A DNA stretch of 64,000 bases from Cacajao melanocephalus. Taxonomy: Eukaryota > Chordata > Mammalia > Primates > Pitheciidae. Every line of letters starts with the position of its first letter. The first letter of the stretch is position 1. Location: NCBI GenBank assembly GCA_963573385.1, contig CAUYLG010038386.1, positions 74-64,073 on the forward strand, read 5' to 3'. Positions 10,851 through 23,565 of the stretch are shown in pieces. Position numbers and translations under genes: made by a program. A model generated the notes under the pieces. That model worked only from the letters and a program-made list of their open reading frames with translations. It had not been told where the DNA came from and searched no databases.

Positions 10851-11280
10851 TCTTCCATCAAATGTCTAGTATTTGACTCAAAAATGATAGAAGGACAAAT
10901 TAGTTCACTTCAGACTTCTTGACTATGCTTTTTGATTTGTGTTCAAATTTATTCCTAGGGAACAGTCTTGATAAGTTTTTAAAACATATGTTTGTTATCT
11001 TATTAATTTGTCCACATTTCAAATCTCATAATTTATTAAATCCCATCAATCTGGCAATACCCATAAAGAAAATGTGATGATTTTTCCTTCTGGTTATCTA
11101 AAATAGCATCACAAGAAGTACAGAATTAGACTTGCTAGAGCATTATCTATGTGATAGCAGAGTTCTTTGTAACTGGAATTTTTTTTTTTTATTTTGAAGA
11201 ATGCTGGTAATGGAATAGATCTAAGAAACTAAGGATTATATCACAAAAGAATTATCAAATATATTTTTTAATTTTTTATA

Positions 11281-13152
11281 ATTTTTTAAAATTTCAACAG
11301 CTTTGGGGGAAAAAGTGGTTTCTATTTAAATTGATAAATGCTATAGTGGTGAATTCTGAGATTTTAGTGCATCTGTCCCCTAAGCAGCTTACACAATACC
11401 CAATATATAGTCTTTTGTCCCTCACTCCCTCTCACCTTCACTAAGTCCCCAAAGTCTATTATAGCACTCTGTATTTCTTTGTGTCCTCATAGATTAGCTC
11501 CCATTTATAAGTGAGAACATAAAACATTTGGTTTTCCATTCCTGAGTTACTTCACTTAAAATAATGGCCTTCAACTCCATCGAAAGTTGCTGGAAAAAAC
11601 ATTATTCTGTTCCTGTTCATGGCTGAATAGTATGACATGGTATATATATACCACATTTTCTTTATCCATTTATTTGTTGACAGGCACGAATCAAAGACTG
11701 GTTCCATGTCTTTGCAGTTGTGCTGCTATAAACATGCATGTGCGTGTGCCTTTTTCATAGAATGACTTCTTTTCCTTTGAGTAAGTTCCCAGTAGTGAGA
11801 TTGCTGAGTCAAATTATGGATCTACTTTTATTTCTTTAAGAAATCTCCATACTGTTTTCCATAAAGGTTGTACTAACTTATGTTCCCATCAGCAGTGCCA
11901 AAGCATTCCTTTTTCAACACGTTCATGCCAACATCTATTAATTTTTGACTTTTTAATTATGGCTATCTTTCCAGGAGCAATGTAGTATCTCATCATGGTT
12001 TCAATTCCCTGATAATTAGTGGTGTTTACATGTTTTCATATGATTTTTGACCATTTATATAGTTTCTTTTGAGAAATATTTCTTTATACCCTTTGTCTAC
12101 TTTTTGATGGGGTTATTTTTAAGAGCAGGAAGGGGAGGCTGTGGTTTGTTTGAGTTCCTTGTAGATTCTGGATACTAGTTATTTGTCAGATGCATACATT
12201 ACAATTTTTTTTTTCCATTTGATGGGTTGCCTATTTACTCTGCTGCATATTTATTTTGCTGTGCTGAGAAGCTTTTAGTTTAATTGGGTCCCATTTATTT
12301 TTTTTTGTTTTTGTTGTATTTCCTTTTAGGGTGTTAGTCATTAATTCTCATTAATTCTTTCCTTAGGCTAATGTCTAGAAGAGTTTTTCCAACTTTGTCT
12401 TCTAGAATTTTTATGGTTTCAGGTCTTGTATTTAAGCCTTTGACCATGTTGAGCTGATTTTTGTATAAGGTGAGAGAGAGAAATCCAGTTTCATTGTTCT
12501 ACATGTGGTTTGGCAGTTTTCCCAGCACCATTTCTTGAATAGAGTATCCTTTCCCCAATTTATGTTTTTGTATGCTTTGTCAAAGATGAGTTGGTTCTAA
12601 GTATTTGACTTTATTTTTGAGTTCTCTATTCTGTTCCATTGATCTAAGTGCCTATTTTACAACCAGTATCATGCTGTTTTATTAACTACAGCCTTGTGTT
12701 ATAACTGAAGTATGATAATGTGATGCCTCCAGATTTGATTTTTTTTTTTTAATTAGAATTGCTTTGGCTGTTTGGGCTCTGTTTTGGTCGCACATGAATT
12801 GTAGGATTTTTTTCTAGCTCTGTGAAAAATGATACTGCTATTTTTATTGAAGTTGCATTGAATCTTAGATTTCTTTGAACAATATGGTCTTTTTTTACAA
12901 TATTAATTCTCCCCATCCATGGTCATGAGAACATTTCTATTTGTGTCATCTATGAATTCTCTTAGCAGAATTTTTCAGTGTTCCCTGTAGAGATCTTTCA
13001 CCTCCTTGGTTAAGTATATTCCTAGTTATTGTACTTTTTTTGCAGTTATTATAAAAATTAAGTTATTCAGCACGATCTGCACATGTACCCCAGAACTTAA
13101 AGTATAATAACAAAAAAAAATAAGTTATTGATTTGATTCTCAGATTGTCATT
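11281..13152 (-). mobile_element. L1MA-grade LINE-1, 3' part, left arm of palindrome
   Basis: Antisense L1 from the 3'UTR (11281-11480, with GATTTTAGTGCATCTGTCC typical of L1MA) through the ORF2 C-terminal region, to a point just upstream of the sequence encoding the 'KYLGIQ'-like motif. No long frame survives. It is interrupted at 13068-13120 by a tiny L1 stub. It abuts a sense copy that covers almost the same L1 interval. Confidence 0.88.
13068..13120 (+). mobile_element. 53-bp L1 3'-end stub with own duplication
   Basis: The sequence ...CTGCACATGTACCCCAGAAC, TTAAAGTATAATAAC and then A9 is the terminal L1PA 3' end, including its A-tail. It is bracketed by TAAGTTATT at 13059-13067 and 13121-13129. 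It is an extremely 5'-truncated insertion into the older L1MA. Removing it and one duplication copy restores the host. Confidence 0.88.
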
Positions 13153-14905
13153 GAGAAAGAAAGAAAAAAAACTTAGGAATACATTTAACCTAGGAGGTGA
13201 AAGATCTCTGCAAGGAGAACTATAAAACATTACTGAAAGAAATCAGAAATGACAGAAATAAATGAAAAAGCATTCCATGCTTATAGACGGGAAGAATTAA
13301 TATCATTAAAATGGCCATACTGCTCAAAGAAATCTACAGATTCAATGTTATTCCTATCAAACTCTCATCAACATTTTTTTTCAAAATATTGGAAAAACAA
13401 TTTTAATTTATATGGAACTAGAAAGGAGCCATATTAGCCAAAGCATTTTTAAGCCAAAAGAACAAAGCAAGAAGCATCGCAAGACCCAGCTTCAAAATAT
13501 TCTTAAAGCTACAGTAATCAAACAGCATGGTACAAATACAGACTTAAATTCCACCCAATAGAGCAGAATAGAGAACCAGAAACTAAGCAACACACCTAAA
13601 ACTATCCGATCTTCAACAAAGTCAACAAAAATAAGCAATGTAAAAAGAACTCCCTATTCAATAAATGGTACTGGGATAATTAGCTAGCCATATGCAGAAG
13701 AATGAAAGTGGACTTCTTTTACTATATACAAAAATTAAATCAAGGTGTATTAAAGGTTTAAATCTAAGGCCCCAAACCATAAACATCTTAGAAGAAAACC
13801 TAAGAAATGCCTTTCTGGACATCAGTCTTGGCAAATAATGTATGACTAAGTCCTCAAAAACAATTGCAACTAAAATGAAAATTGACAAGTGGTACCTAAT
13901 GAAACTAAAGAGCTTTTGCACAGCAAAGGAAACTATCAGCAGACCAAACAGGTAACCCACAGAATGGGAGAGAATATTTGCAAACTATGCATTGGACAAA
14001 AGTCAGAATTTATGAGGAACTTAAACACACCAACAAGCAAAAACCAAATAACCGTGTTAAAAAGTGAACAAAAGACATGAACAGACATTTCTCAAAAAAA
14101 GACATTCTAGCAGCCAACAAGCATATAAAAAAATGTTCTATACTAATTATTAAAGAAATGAAAATGAGAACTACAATGAGATACCACCTCATGTCAATCA
14201 GAATAGCTATTATTAAAAAGACAAAAAATAACAGATGCTGGTCATTCTGCAAAGAAAAGAGAATGCTTCTACACTGTTTGTGGGAATGTAAATAGGTTCA
14301 GCCACTGTGGAAAGCGGTTTGAAGATTTATCAGAGAACTTAAATCAGAACTGTCATTTGACCCAGCAATCCCATTGCTGGGTATATACCCAAAGGGAAAC
14401 ACATTTTTTTTTTTTTACCAAAAAGACACATGCACTCATATATTAATAAAAGCACTATTCACAATAGCAAAGACATGAAATCAGCCTAGGTGCCCATCAG
14501 TGGTGGGTTGGATAAATAAAATGTGGTAAATATACACCATGGGTTGCCAGCCATAAAAAAATCAAAATTAAAAGTTTTTTTTTCACCATCATGAATACAG
14601 GTAGAGGCCACCTATACTCTCTAGTGAATTAACTTAGAAAATCAAATACCACATATTCTTACTTATATGTGGAGCTAAACATTGGGTTCATAAAGACATA
14701 AGAGGGAAACAATAGATCTGGGAATTACTAGAGGTAGGTGAGAGAGAGGCAGGCAAGGGCTGAAAAGCTGCCTATAGGGTATTATGCTGAGTACCTGGGT
14801 GATGGGATCATTCATACCCCTAATCTCAGCATCATGAAATATAGTCATGTTAGAAACCTGCATATGTTCCCTAAAATCTAAAATAAAAGTTGAAATTATT
14901 AAAAC
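13149..14905 (+). mobile_element. L1MA-grade LINE-1, 3' part, right arm of palindrome
   Basis: Sense L1 starting around the coding region for 'KYLGIQL' (CTTAGGAATACATTTAACC), then the ORF2 C-terminal region and a 3'UTR ending in AAAATAAAAGTTGAAATTATT. Frames at 13249-13437, 13889-14080 and 14077-14295 are broken ORF2 pieces; the last has [20 protein letters not shown] L1 phrasing. It lies head-to-head with 11281-13152. Confidence 0.88.
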
Positions 14906-16403
14906 ATTGAAACATAAAAAATAAAAGATAAGATATGATAAAGGAAAACTTGTTGAAATTAAAACAATTGTGGTAAAATTTAGAAATTATTTAAAAAATA
15001 TTTTATCTAGGTTTTTGTCTGTTATAATAAAGGTATGAACTATCCTCAAACATTTACAAAATTAAGTTCTAGATGAAATCTTACATATTTGAAATGAAGA
15101 GGAAACAAGGCAACATGTATGCACACTTGATTTGCAGATAAAATAAGTTTATCTTTCAGAGTGTTATTGAATAAAAAGATAAACAAGAAAACCTACCTAT
15201 TCTCATGTAACGAATAGTCTATTCGTTTTAAAAATACTAACCAAAACACATTGGACCTCTTCGTACTTTCTGCTTAATTTTGCTATGGATCTAAAATGGC
15301 TGTAAAAAATAAAGTCAATAACAACAACAACACTGGGCCAAAATGTCAGCCTTTATAACAAAATATTTTTCAGGATGAATTTTTCTTCTTGTTGATAAAT
15401 GTAAAAGCTAAAGAATTTAACTATTTGCAAAAGCTTGATTTCTCACCTATTTAAATGAAGGTTACATCGCCTGCTTGAAAATGTCTCTGTCGTAGATCTC
15501 AGTCATATTATTTAGTTGGGCTTTCTGTTCCCCTAGACAGGTCAAGGAGCTCAAACATTATCTGGATACAACAGAGGTACCCCTTTCTGTTTTAACTTCA
15601 ATATTTTTAATCTTCTGATAGAAAAAAAGAAGTCAACTTTAAATACATTGATGTAATTGAGGTCAAACACCTCTCACTTAATCAATCCTCTTTTTCCCAA
15701 ACTGTCCATTAATTTTAAATATTTAAAACCTCAAGAACTAACTTCATTCAATCAAACTAAAATAAGGGCAGCCATTCAAGCCCAGTGCCAACCAATTAGG
15801 GGGAGATTATTACATAGGTCAAGAAAAGGCATGACAGTGGAACACTTCGATGTATCAATAGTCACAAGGATTTATATGATTTAGAGCCATTTGCACAGCT
15901 AATTCACTTTCCTCCCACCAGTATGTCTGAGCAGGGGAAATAAAAAGTAAGTAATGTGGGAAAAGCATAAAAGAGTAACATAAGAAATATTCTTTGATGT
16001 GACATTATGTGGAAATAAGAATGTTTGCATTGGTGCCCATGTCACTTAGGTACCACTGGACTTTAATTTTTCAAAGTCACAGTTTCTTTAACCCTTCAAT
16101 GGAAAAATAATGCCAGCTTCACAGATTGTAGTGAACCACAAAAGAGCTGTGCATAGAAGAGAGCAAGAACTTAGAAATGGTAGGTAAAGATAGCAGTACT
16201 TGGAATGATGATGTTGAAAGGAATGTTGGTAATCCTGACACGGCCATTGTTTATTTCTGTCATGGCAGTAATAGTAGCAGTGGAGGCTATAGGCACAGCA
16301 GTAGAAACAGCCATAGTGGGAATATGTTCAGCAGTAATTATATGCTGATTGTGTTGACATTCCTGAAAAGCAAGGAAGGACCTAATTCCATCATGTTCTC
16401 TAT
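14906..16403. other. Unique AT-rich spacer
   Basis: No repeat or gene recognised. Overlapping frames at 16171-16539 on both strands are low-complexity (AGTAGCAGTGG-like) and extend into a DNA transposon, so they are treated as chance. Confidence 0.5.
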
Positions 16404-16601
16404 CAGGGGTCAGCAAACTGCAGCCCACTTCCCCATTTTGTATAGCCTGAAAGCTAAGAATATTTTTTGCATACTTCAATGGTTACGTTTTAAATGGTTA
16501 TATAGGTACTTGCATAATACGTTCAATTTTGCTGCTTGACCAATATTAACTGAAATATTTACCATCTAACCCTTTAGAGAAAAGTTTGCTGATCCCCGCC
16601 C
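16404..16601. mobile_element. hAT-Charlie non-autonomous element (MITE)
   Basis: Terminal inverted repeats are visible: CAGGGGTCAGCAAACTGCAG at the left and, at the right, AAAGTTTGCTGATCCCCG, its near complement. Interior phrases (AAGCTAAGAATATTTTTTGCAT, GAAATATTTACCATCTAACCC) fit the 'caggggtcagcaaactacggccc' family of MER-type Charlie elements. It is internally shortened relative to longer members. The flanking 8-bp duplication is not convincing. Confidence 0.82.
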
Positions 16602-17964
16602 TATATCTTTGATTATTGTAAAACATTCAGGACGTCCTCTTATCTCTTGTCCAAATGCTTCTGAGATCTCCTAATCTGACCCAATTTAATAATCTCTTTC
16701 TAATGTTCATATTCTAAGAAAAATCCCATAAATTCTCCATGTCTTCTTTGTTTCTAATCTCCTGAAGACATAGATTTCTCTGTTTTCTCTCCCACATAGC
16801 TGGTAACTTTAAGCCTAAAGTGAGGAATACAGTCTTCCCTGTTTTTCATAACACTGTCATACTATTCTCCTTCTACCTAAAAATCCAAAGTTTGTTTGAA
16901 GTTCATGCTATCAAGTGAAGTATATCAATTAAGGCCCTTAATTATGATTTATTAACAATCAATTCAGTATCTTACTAACTTAAAATAACAAAAATATTAT
17001 TTCTCATTTACCTCGCCTGTCCATGTCTGCTCAGTGGAAAACTCTACTCCATGTCACTGTCATTTTGAGACCAGGTGGATAGAACCTGCCTCTTGTCGTT
17101 CACTGTGACAGAGAAAAATAGATGTGGAGAATTGTATCTTGGCTCTTGAACATAGCTTTCCAAGAGGTGACATCTCATGCTCACATTAATTGGCCAAAGC
17201 TATTCAAATGAACATAACTTCTTGGGGGTATTTCCTACCAAAAGACTTGAAAATGGAGAATGGAAACTATTTCTAAACTTCATGAATCACCCTCATTCTT
17301 CACCACCTACCATGTCTCTTTATTTTGCAGTCCTCTGTGGATCTTATTCCTTTAAATGTTAGCACATGGCTCATATCTCTCTCCCACAATTTTTGTCCCA
17401 AGACTGAGTGATGTTTAATCCCCACATAGTTTATCTTTCCAGCATCTGTCAGTGAGTTGGTTGACATTATCATCATTTCACCTCAGCTACCTATTCCCAT
17501 GGTCATAATCTAGACCTTGGAATTATTATAACTGCAACCCAACCATAACCTCAAGCAGCCATTCTCCTATTGATACCTCTAACTCTCACCCAACCACTGG
17601 GACCTCCAATTCATTAACCTTACCAAGTTTTCACTGTTGATTTCCACCTCCTTGTGACTTTATTTCTACCTTGATTTTTCTCATATTTCATAGTCCGTTA
17701 TTATAATTACTCCTTAGCATGCTCTTTTGTTCCTCTCTCTCTCCTTTTTACATATTTAGCAAAATGCAACTGCAATTAGATATTGGTCTCTGCTTACTCT
17801 ACATCTGGTCCCAAATTTCCAAGTGGCCTTAGAAAAACACACAACCTTGCTGAGTAGTATCATTTAAAATTCATGATTATACATTTCATGTGGATTCTTG
17901 GAATTTCCCAGAGATGTACGAATATTCCCTTGGTCAACACACTCTGCCACTCTCTCCTAGGTCC
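16602..17964. other. Mostly unique spacer with a possible ancient repeat at 17000-17290
   Basis: Within 17000-17290, phrases such as CACTGTGACAGAG, AGGTGACATCTCATGCTCAC and TTGGCCAAAGCTATTC recall a common old mammalian interspersed repeat that I cannot name securely. The rest shows nothing recognisable. Confidence 0.4.
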
Positions 17965-18120
17965 TTGCTACTCAGTGTGTGGTCTAAGGGCCAGTAGTAT
18001 AGGCATTGCTTTGAGCTTGTTGTTACAAAAGAAGAATCACAAACTGCTCTCCTACTCAAAGTATAAGAATCTGCATTTTAACAAGACACTCAGGTGATTC
18101 TCATGTACATTAAAATCTTG
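17965..18120 (+). mobile_element. MER5A-type hAT element
   Basis: Order of phrases: CTACTCAGTGTGTGGTCTAAGGGCC, AAGAATCTGCATTTTAACAAGAC, CAGGTGATTCTCATGTACATTAAA. These match MER5A ('tggtccacggacc ... gtgttttaacaagccctccaggtgattctgatgc'). Strand follows that reading. Diverged, non-coding. Confidence 0.75.
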
Positions 18121-18129
18121 GAATGTTTA

Positions 18130-18354
18130 TTCTAAAAAAAAAAAATCTCATATTGGCTGAAGATGCTCAGTCTCCTTTGACAATTTCAGTTTACCTTCTT
18201 AACTTCTAATATTAGGATGTTTTAGGGCACAGACCTGTTCCTCATCTACACTTAACACCTCAGTTTAGATCATCCAGTCCCCTCCCTTTAAATACTTTCC
18301 AGAACTGCAGTGGCCAAGTATATAATTCCAGTCATGTCTTCTCCCATACACTTA
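18130..18354. other. Short unrecognised stretch
   Basis: Between MER5A and L2. It may be a further degraded L2 upstream part, but I cannot support that. Confidence 0.3.
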
Positions 18355-18760
18355 TATTTTTGTATCCAGTTCTAGTGTACTGTGTATCTCCACTGGCATG
18401 TGTAATAGGTACCTCAAATTCAACATACCCACATATCCAAAAGAAAATTATTAATTCTTGGTCCATCCCCCCCAACCACGAATCTGCTTCTCCCACAGAC
18501 TTCTCTATCTCAGTAGAGGCAACTTCATTTTAATATTTGTCAAACCAAAATCTTGGCATAATCCTGATTTCTCTCTCTTTTGTGCCTTACTTCCTGTCCA
18601 TCAGAAAGTCTAACTGGCTGCATTTTCAGCTATAACTCAAAATGTGACCAAGCCACACTTACCCATTGCTACTACCCCAGTTGAAATCATTATTATCCTT
18701 CACGTGACATATTAAAAGCCTACTAACTTGTCTTCCTTCTTTCACCTGGACCCCTTGACC
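18355..18760 (+). mobile_element. L2 LINE fragment, sense
   Basis: Successive phrases match the L2 ORF2 3' region: GTGTATCTCCACTGGCATGTGTAATAGG, CTGCTTCTCCCACAGACTTC, CTTGGCATAATCCTGATTTC, CCATCAGAAAGTCTAACTGGC and TGAAATCATTATTATCCTTCACGTG. No frame survives. Confidence 0.75.
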
Positions 18761-18767
18761 ACCTGGG

Positions 18768-18955
18768 TTCCCCAACCATGGAATCAACAAATCAAGTACT
18801 GATGTGTGATGCAGAACCCTTAGATATAAAGGACCAACTTTTATACTGAGGGATTCACAGGGCCACCTGTGGGATTTGAGCATCTGTGAGTTTTGGTATC
18901 AGCAAGGGTCCTAGAACCAATCCCCTATGACTACAGAGAGATGACTTACATATAA
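18768..18955 (-). mobile_element. Tigger-type DNA transposon fragment
   Basis: Contains the right-end pattern GCATCTGTGAGTTTTGGTATC, GGGTCCTAGAACCAATCCCC and TATGACTACAGAGAGATGACTTA. It corresponds to the TcMar-Tigger family with 'catccgcggattttggtatccg...ggaaccaatccccc'. Both ends are degraded. Strand is uncertain because these elements are nearly palindromic at their ends. Same family as 43857-44171. Confidence 0.65.
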
Positions 18956-19049
18956 ACATCTCAATTCTGTGTACAGACACACAGATATATTTACAGTAAA
19001 ATGGAAGATAATAAAACACACCAAAATGCTGATCATCAAATTCTATAAA

Positions 19050-19420
19050 TGATATACTTAGCATAATATTTTATCCTGGTTTTCTACCTCACATTTTATC
19101 ATAAGAATTTTATATAAATAAACATTCATATAATGATTAAAATCATTAGAATCTACATTATTAGCACCATAATTTAGCCATTCTCTTACTGTTAGAGCTA
19201 TTCAAGCTACGTATCTAAATTTTCACTATTTTAAAAATAGTAAAACTTTCTTGTACATAAATCTTTACTTATATTTCTAATTATTTTTAAATACAAATTC
19301 CAACAGCTTGAATTACTGGGTCAAGGATAATATTCAAAAGACTCTTGATGAATATAATCAAATTAACCTTCATAAAATATGTAGTAATTAACATTCTTGT
19401 AAGAAGAATTTGATAATTTA
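19050..19420 (-). mobile_element. Probable very old L1/HAL1-like remnant
   Basis: Phrases CTTGTACATAAATCTTTACTTATA, GAATTACTGGGTCAAGGATAATATTCAAAAG and TTAACATTCTTGTAAG follow, antisense, the order of a common ancient L1-type sequence ('ccttgtacatatatctttg ... ggaattgctgggtcaaaggg'). Strongly diverged and unranked. Confidence 0.45.
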
Positions 19421-20522
19421 GATGCTATCACGCCCTTGATAGTCCAAAATTCTTCATTCATTAAAAAATTGTCAATAATATAGATTAAAATATTTCATTT
19501 TTCATGAGAATATTTGTGTTAATAATGGATGTGATCAGTTTTTCATGTATTTGGAGACCAATTCTTAACGCTCATGTCTGCTCAATACTCCTGACTCTCA
19601 GGAATTGGCCAGGGAGGCATGATTCCTGCCTCTGCAGTTAAAAATAATTACTTCAAGTTTACTCATTAGAATTAGCCTCTTGCCAAGCAACCTTTCATTA
19701 TTCTTTTTCTAAAGTTGACCTGACCCAGTGCCACCTTGCAATTGATCCAGCCAACATCTAATTAATGGGGTTTGTATTGACGGTAAATAAGCCACGCTGT
19801 AATTTATAATGACTTTATTTCAGGAATTATTTACCTATGGGAAAGTGAGATTTTTTTTCTCTGTGAATTCAAACAGTGTCTCAATCAGAATCACTAAATA
19901 AACCCAAATAGATTTAGCACAAGAATGTTATATCTCAAGACTTCCCAAGACAACCGACCAAACCCACAATTTGTATATAGAAATAATAAAGTTACTTGTT
20001 TCAATGTGATTTTCATGTCACTGTTAAATCTTTCCATTCAAAATAGTTTACTGAACTTGCCTTATGCAGTATCTTAAATTTTACCATGATAGTTACCCTT
20101 TTGCTAATGAATTTCATTGATTTCAGATGTGAATCTCTATACCAGGAACCAGCATTCACACATGAGGCTCATTTAACTTACTGTCAGCCTTGGTCATTTT
20201 GAGCCATCTCTGATGAAAATTTACAGCTGAAAAAAATGTAGGTTGTAAAGAAGAATATTTCAGAATATAAAGCATTATTCAAGGAAAAGTAGGTTTTAGT
20301 GAGATTCCAAAGTTGGGGATGTTAAGACAGAAGTATACCCTGGGATTAATAATGCATTGGGAAATAAATTGGCAGTGCCTGCCTAAAGGACTAAATTAAA
20401 AATATTCTGGTACTAGATACAGCTCTTGTAGGAAATAATTAGTCAAGAAATGATAACTTCTAGCACCAGCAGAGGAGGAAGGAGTAATATTACAGATGCT
20501 GTATATTTGATTACACTAGGGT
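19421..20522. other. Unique spacer, possibly containing a conserved non-coding element
   Basis: No repeat recognised. The part at 19690-19850 is less AT-skewed, has a homeodomain-type CTAATTAATGG and lacks simple-repeat decay, which is why it is raised as a candidate. There is no coding signal. Confidence 0.4.
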
Positions 20523-20698
20523 AGCACTTCTCAAACACGAACCTACATTAGTATGCTCTAGAGGGTTTATGACAGATTGCTCGGCCCCAGCACCAGAGCT
20601 TCTGACTAAAGCAGATCTGGACGGGGCTTGCTCTTGAGTATCTGCAAGTGCTGATGCTGCTGGTCAGGGGCCACACTTTAAGAACCATTGGTCTAGAG
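20523..20698 (-). mobile_element. MER5A/B-type hAT element
   Basis: Reads AGCACTTCTCAAACACG, ACAGATTGCTCGGCCCCAGC, AGAGCTTCTGACTAAAGCAG, GATGCTGCTGGTCAGGGG and CACACTTTAAGAACCATTGG. This is the reverse orientation of the 17965 copy. Its terminal inverted repeats are recognisable (…TTCTCAAA…/…TTTAAGAACCA…). Confidence 0.8.
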
Positions 20699-23560
20699 TA
20701 GTAGATGCCATCCCCCTACTGTTGAGGGCTGAAGGAATATGTAGTTGAGAAATCAATTACCTTGATCTCTCTGCTGAAGATTGAACACATTCAACCTGTT
20801 TTTGAACCTATAAAACAGAAATCTCTGCATAATATAATTCTGTTATAGCATAGGAAGTTCTTAGAATAAATTTATGGTTGCCAGATTTAGCAAAAGCAAA
20901 GAAAAAATCCAACAAAATATTTTTTATTATAAACATGTCCCATATTTATTTGAAATTCAAAGTTAACCAAGAATTCTGTATTTTACCTGGTGATGCTATA
21001 TCTGACTAAACAGTGTGGAAAATCAGATTATAGAGAAATAGAGTACAACAAATCCATGTCCTAAACCAGAGATACAGAGGACTTAAACAAAGATTGTGGA
21101 AATACCATAGGACTAAATATGAGTACTCTGAATCTATCTCCTCAAAATGGATGGTGCTCTGTAATACTAAGATGAGGAAGGATAAAAGTCCAAAACAGAA
21201 TAGAAGGAACCAAACCAATGAAGCGAGTAGAACTACATCTGTGTTACACTTCTTTCACTGTCTCACCACGTGAACTTGTTCTGTAATAGTCTTAAGCAAT
21301 CCAAGCAGCAGAACAAGGAAATGGCTGGAAGCCATCTCCTACATGAGGCTGCATTAGCTTATACGCAATAAGGAAAACTGGGTACCTTTAAAAATTGAGT
21401 TTAACTCAGAGATTTGGTTAAAAGGAGTTAAGGATCTTGAAGAGTAAAAGGGGAAGGTACATTTATCCCAAAATGTATAACTAGAGGTGGTTTCTGCTGC
21501 TCCCCCATAGAACTAAAGAAGCAGAAGAGTGGTTACACCCCGAGCCCATGATCACCGTCCCACTGAAAATGCCGTTGTTACATCCAAGCTACTTTATCTG
21601 GAACCAAGACACACAAAATGACAGTGGCTATTGCTACTCTTTCTGCTGGTGATACCACTGCCATTTTGTAAAGCACTGACAGAAGCTAGAAAAAATACCT
21701 TTTTTCTCCTCCTTATAATTTCATGTAGATATTTCCCATTGGATAAACGTAATGGGAAGCCAGCTGAAAAAGGAATGCTGAGAAACATAACTGATAATAA
21801 TTTATAGGCTTCCAGTCCTGGTTTCAAGGAAAGCGTATTAAAGGATGAACGTGAAGCTGCAAGACTCTAGACACCGTTTGGGACAGTCCATTCCTGATTA
21901 CTGTTTTTCACAGTCATCATTCTCCCCATATTTAAACTTCCAAACAACCTTAAGAATGTCAAATTTTCACATCAAAAAAAGAGTTATCTTTCATAAATAC
22001 TAAAATAGACATTCTTTCCTCTGAAAAGGGTACATATTAAATCAAATAAGTGACTAGGTAATATTAATTCCATTTCTAATTTTATTAAAAGTCCACCTAG
22101 ACATACTAGTAGCTAAAGACTTGTGTACCTCCTCCTATATAATATAGTAGAAAAAATGGAAAGGAAAATATAAATACTACCTAACATATGTACATAACAA
22201 ACAGTAGGAAAATGTGAGGAGTCAGCACAGTCCATTTCTGCAACTATCCATGAGAACATAGTTAATAGTTATAAATTCCTTTGTCTGTGATCTATCCAAT
22301 GTTCCCCGTGGCCCAGCAAACATGTCAGCTAATCAGTGTTCTTCACCTAATTATTTTCCTGAATTTCTGATTACTTGTTTGTCTTACCATTACTGGATTT
22401 CCGTCATCTTCCACTACTGTTTACTTCTGTGCACAGAAGTACTAAGAGGCAACCCAGAGAATCCCCTGGATCTCTTAGTTTCTCCTGCCTCTATGGGCAG
22501 CAGCATCCTATTTTCACTTTAATAAAAATAAATGAACCCCAGCCTATACAGTAACCCCATATCTGCCTCTTGATTTGATGGCATGGGGAACTCAAAATAA
22601 GCAGGTAGCAGTCTCAAACTTAATTTTTTTGAAAACAGTGTTGTGATGCTTAAACATTTTTCCGCGTGGGATCTAAAACTCCTAAATCAGAAAAATTCAG
22701 GATTCTGGAAATGGGAAGCAAACGTTTATGAATGGGTTGTTACAGGTATTAGTGACAAGAATCACTTGCTTTCACTCTTTACTTCTAAACTGCTGTATCT
22801 TGCTGTGAGGGAAACAGCATGATCCATTCAACAAAGGTTCCAAGCATATATCACACTCTATAGGAAAACAGCCCACACTCAGAAGATGTTGTCTTTAAAC
22901 TGATAGCAAGTGAATCATCAGACTCGCTCTATCATTCTATGAGGCCAGATGCTTTAGAATAATATGCTATATCCTATAACCATGAACTTTATACAGCAAT
23001 CATGCTGTATAAATCATGTGGCCTACTTTTCCATGTAATTTTTTCTGTGTTGAAAATATTACTGAGCACAATATTATATAATGATACTAAAATGCTAAAA
23101 TGCCGAAGTGCTGGTGCTACAATCAATTCTATTGCTATCACTGACTGGCAACACCTTCTTTTTTCCTTCTCCTACCTTCCCATCTCCATTAATTTGCCAT
23201 TGGAAGAAACTAACAGAAATCTACCCAGGAAAAGAGTATGAAATGTAATAAGCAAATTTCTAACTCCACTGATAAAGTCTATAGTAGGACAAGTGTGAAG
23301 CTGAGAAACAGCAAACACCATCCAACACAAGGAAGGTCCTCAGAGAATATTAGGATGGCAAAGTCATAGTAATCATCACTCACTCCCTCTATTAATGTCA
23401 AAGCTACTATTAACTATTTCAACTAATTATTTCCTGGTCTAAAGCCCCAGCCCTTATCAAGAAGGAAATTTCTAATTTTTTGTTCGATGGGCAAAATAGA
23501 GTCTTGCAGGATACAAAAAGAAAAAACAAACAAACAAAAAAACAAAAACAAAATACTACC
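20699..23560. other. Longest unique block
   Basis: About 2.9 kb without a repeat or gene that I recognise. Short frames (21006-21218, 21594-21827, 22322-22522, 23002-23241) have no family resemblance, no splice-site support and no codon bias, so none is called. The A-rich run at 23518-23550 (AAACAAACAAACAAAAAAAC) is a simple repeat. Confidence 0.5.
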
Positions 23561-23565
23561 ATCAT

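Noticed and set aside
16171..16539. Overlapping 102- and 120-residue frames on opposite strands
   Set aside because: Low-complexity Ser/Asn- or Thr/Ile-rich translations, running into a hAT element. No domain recognised.
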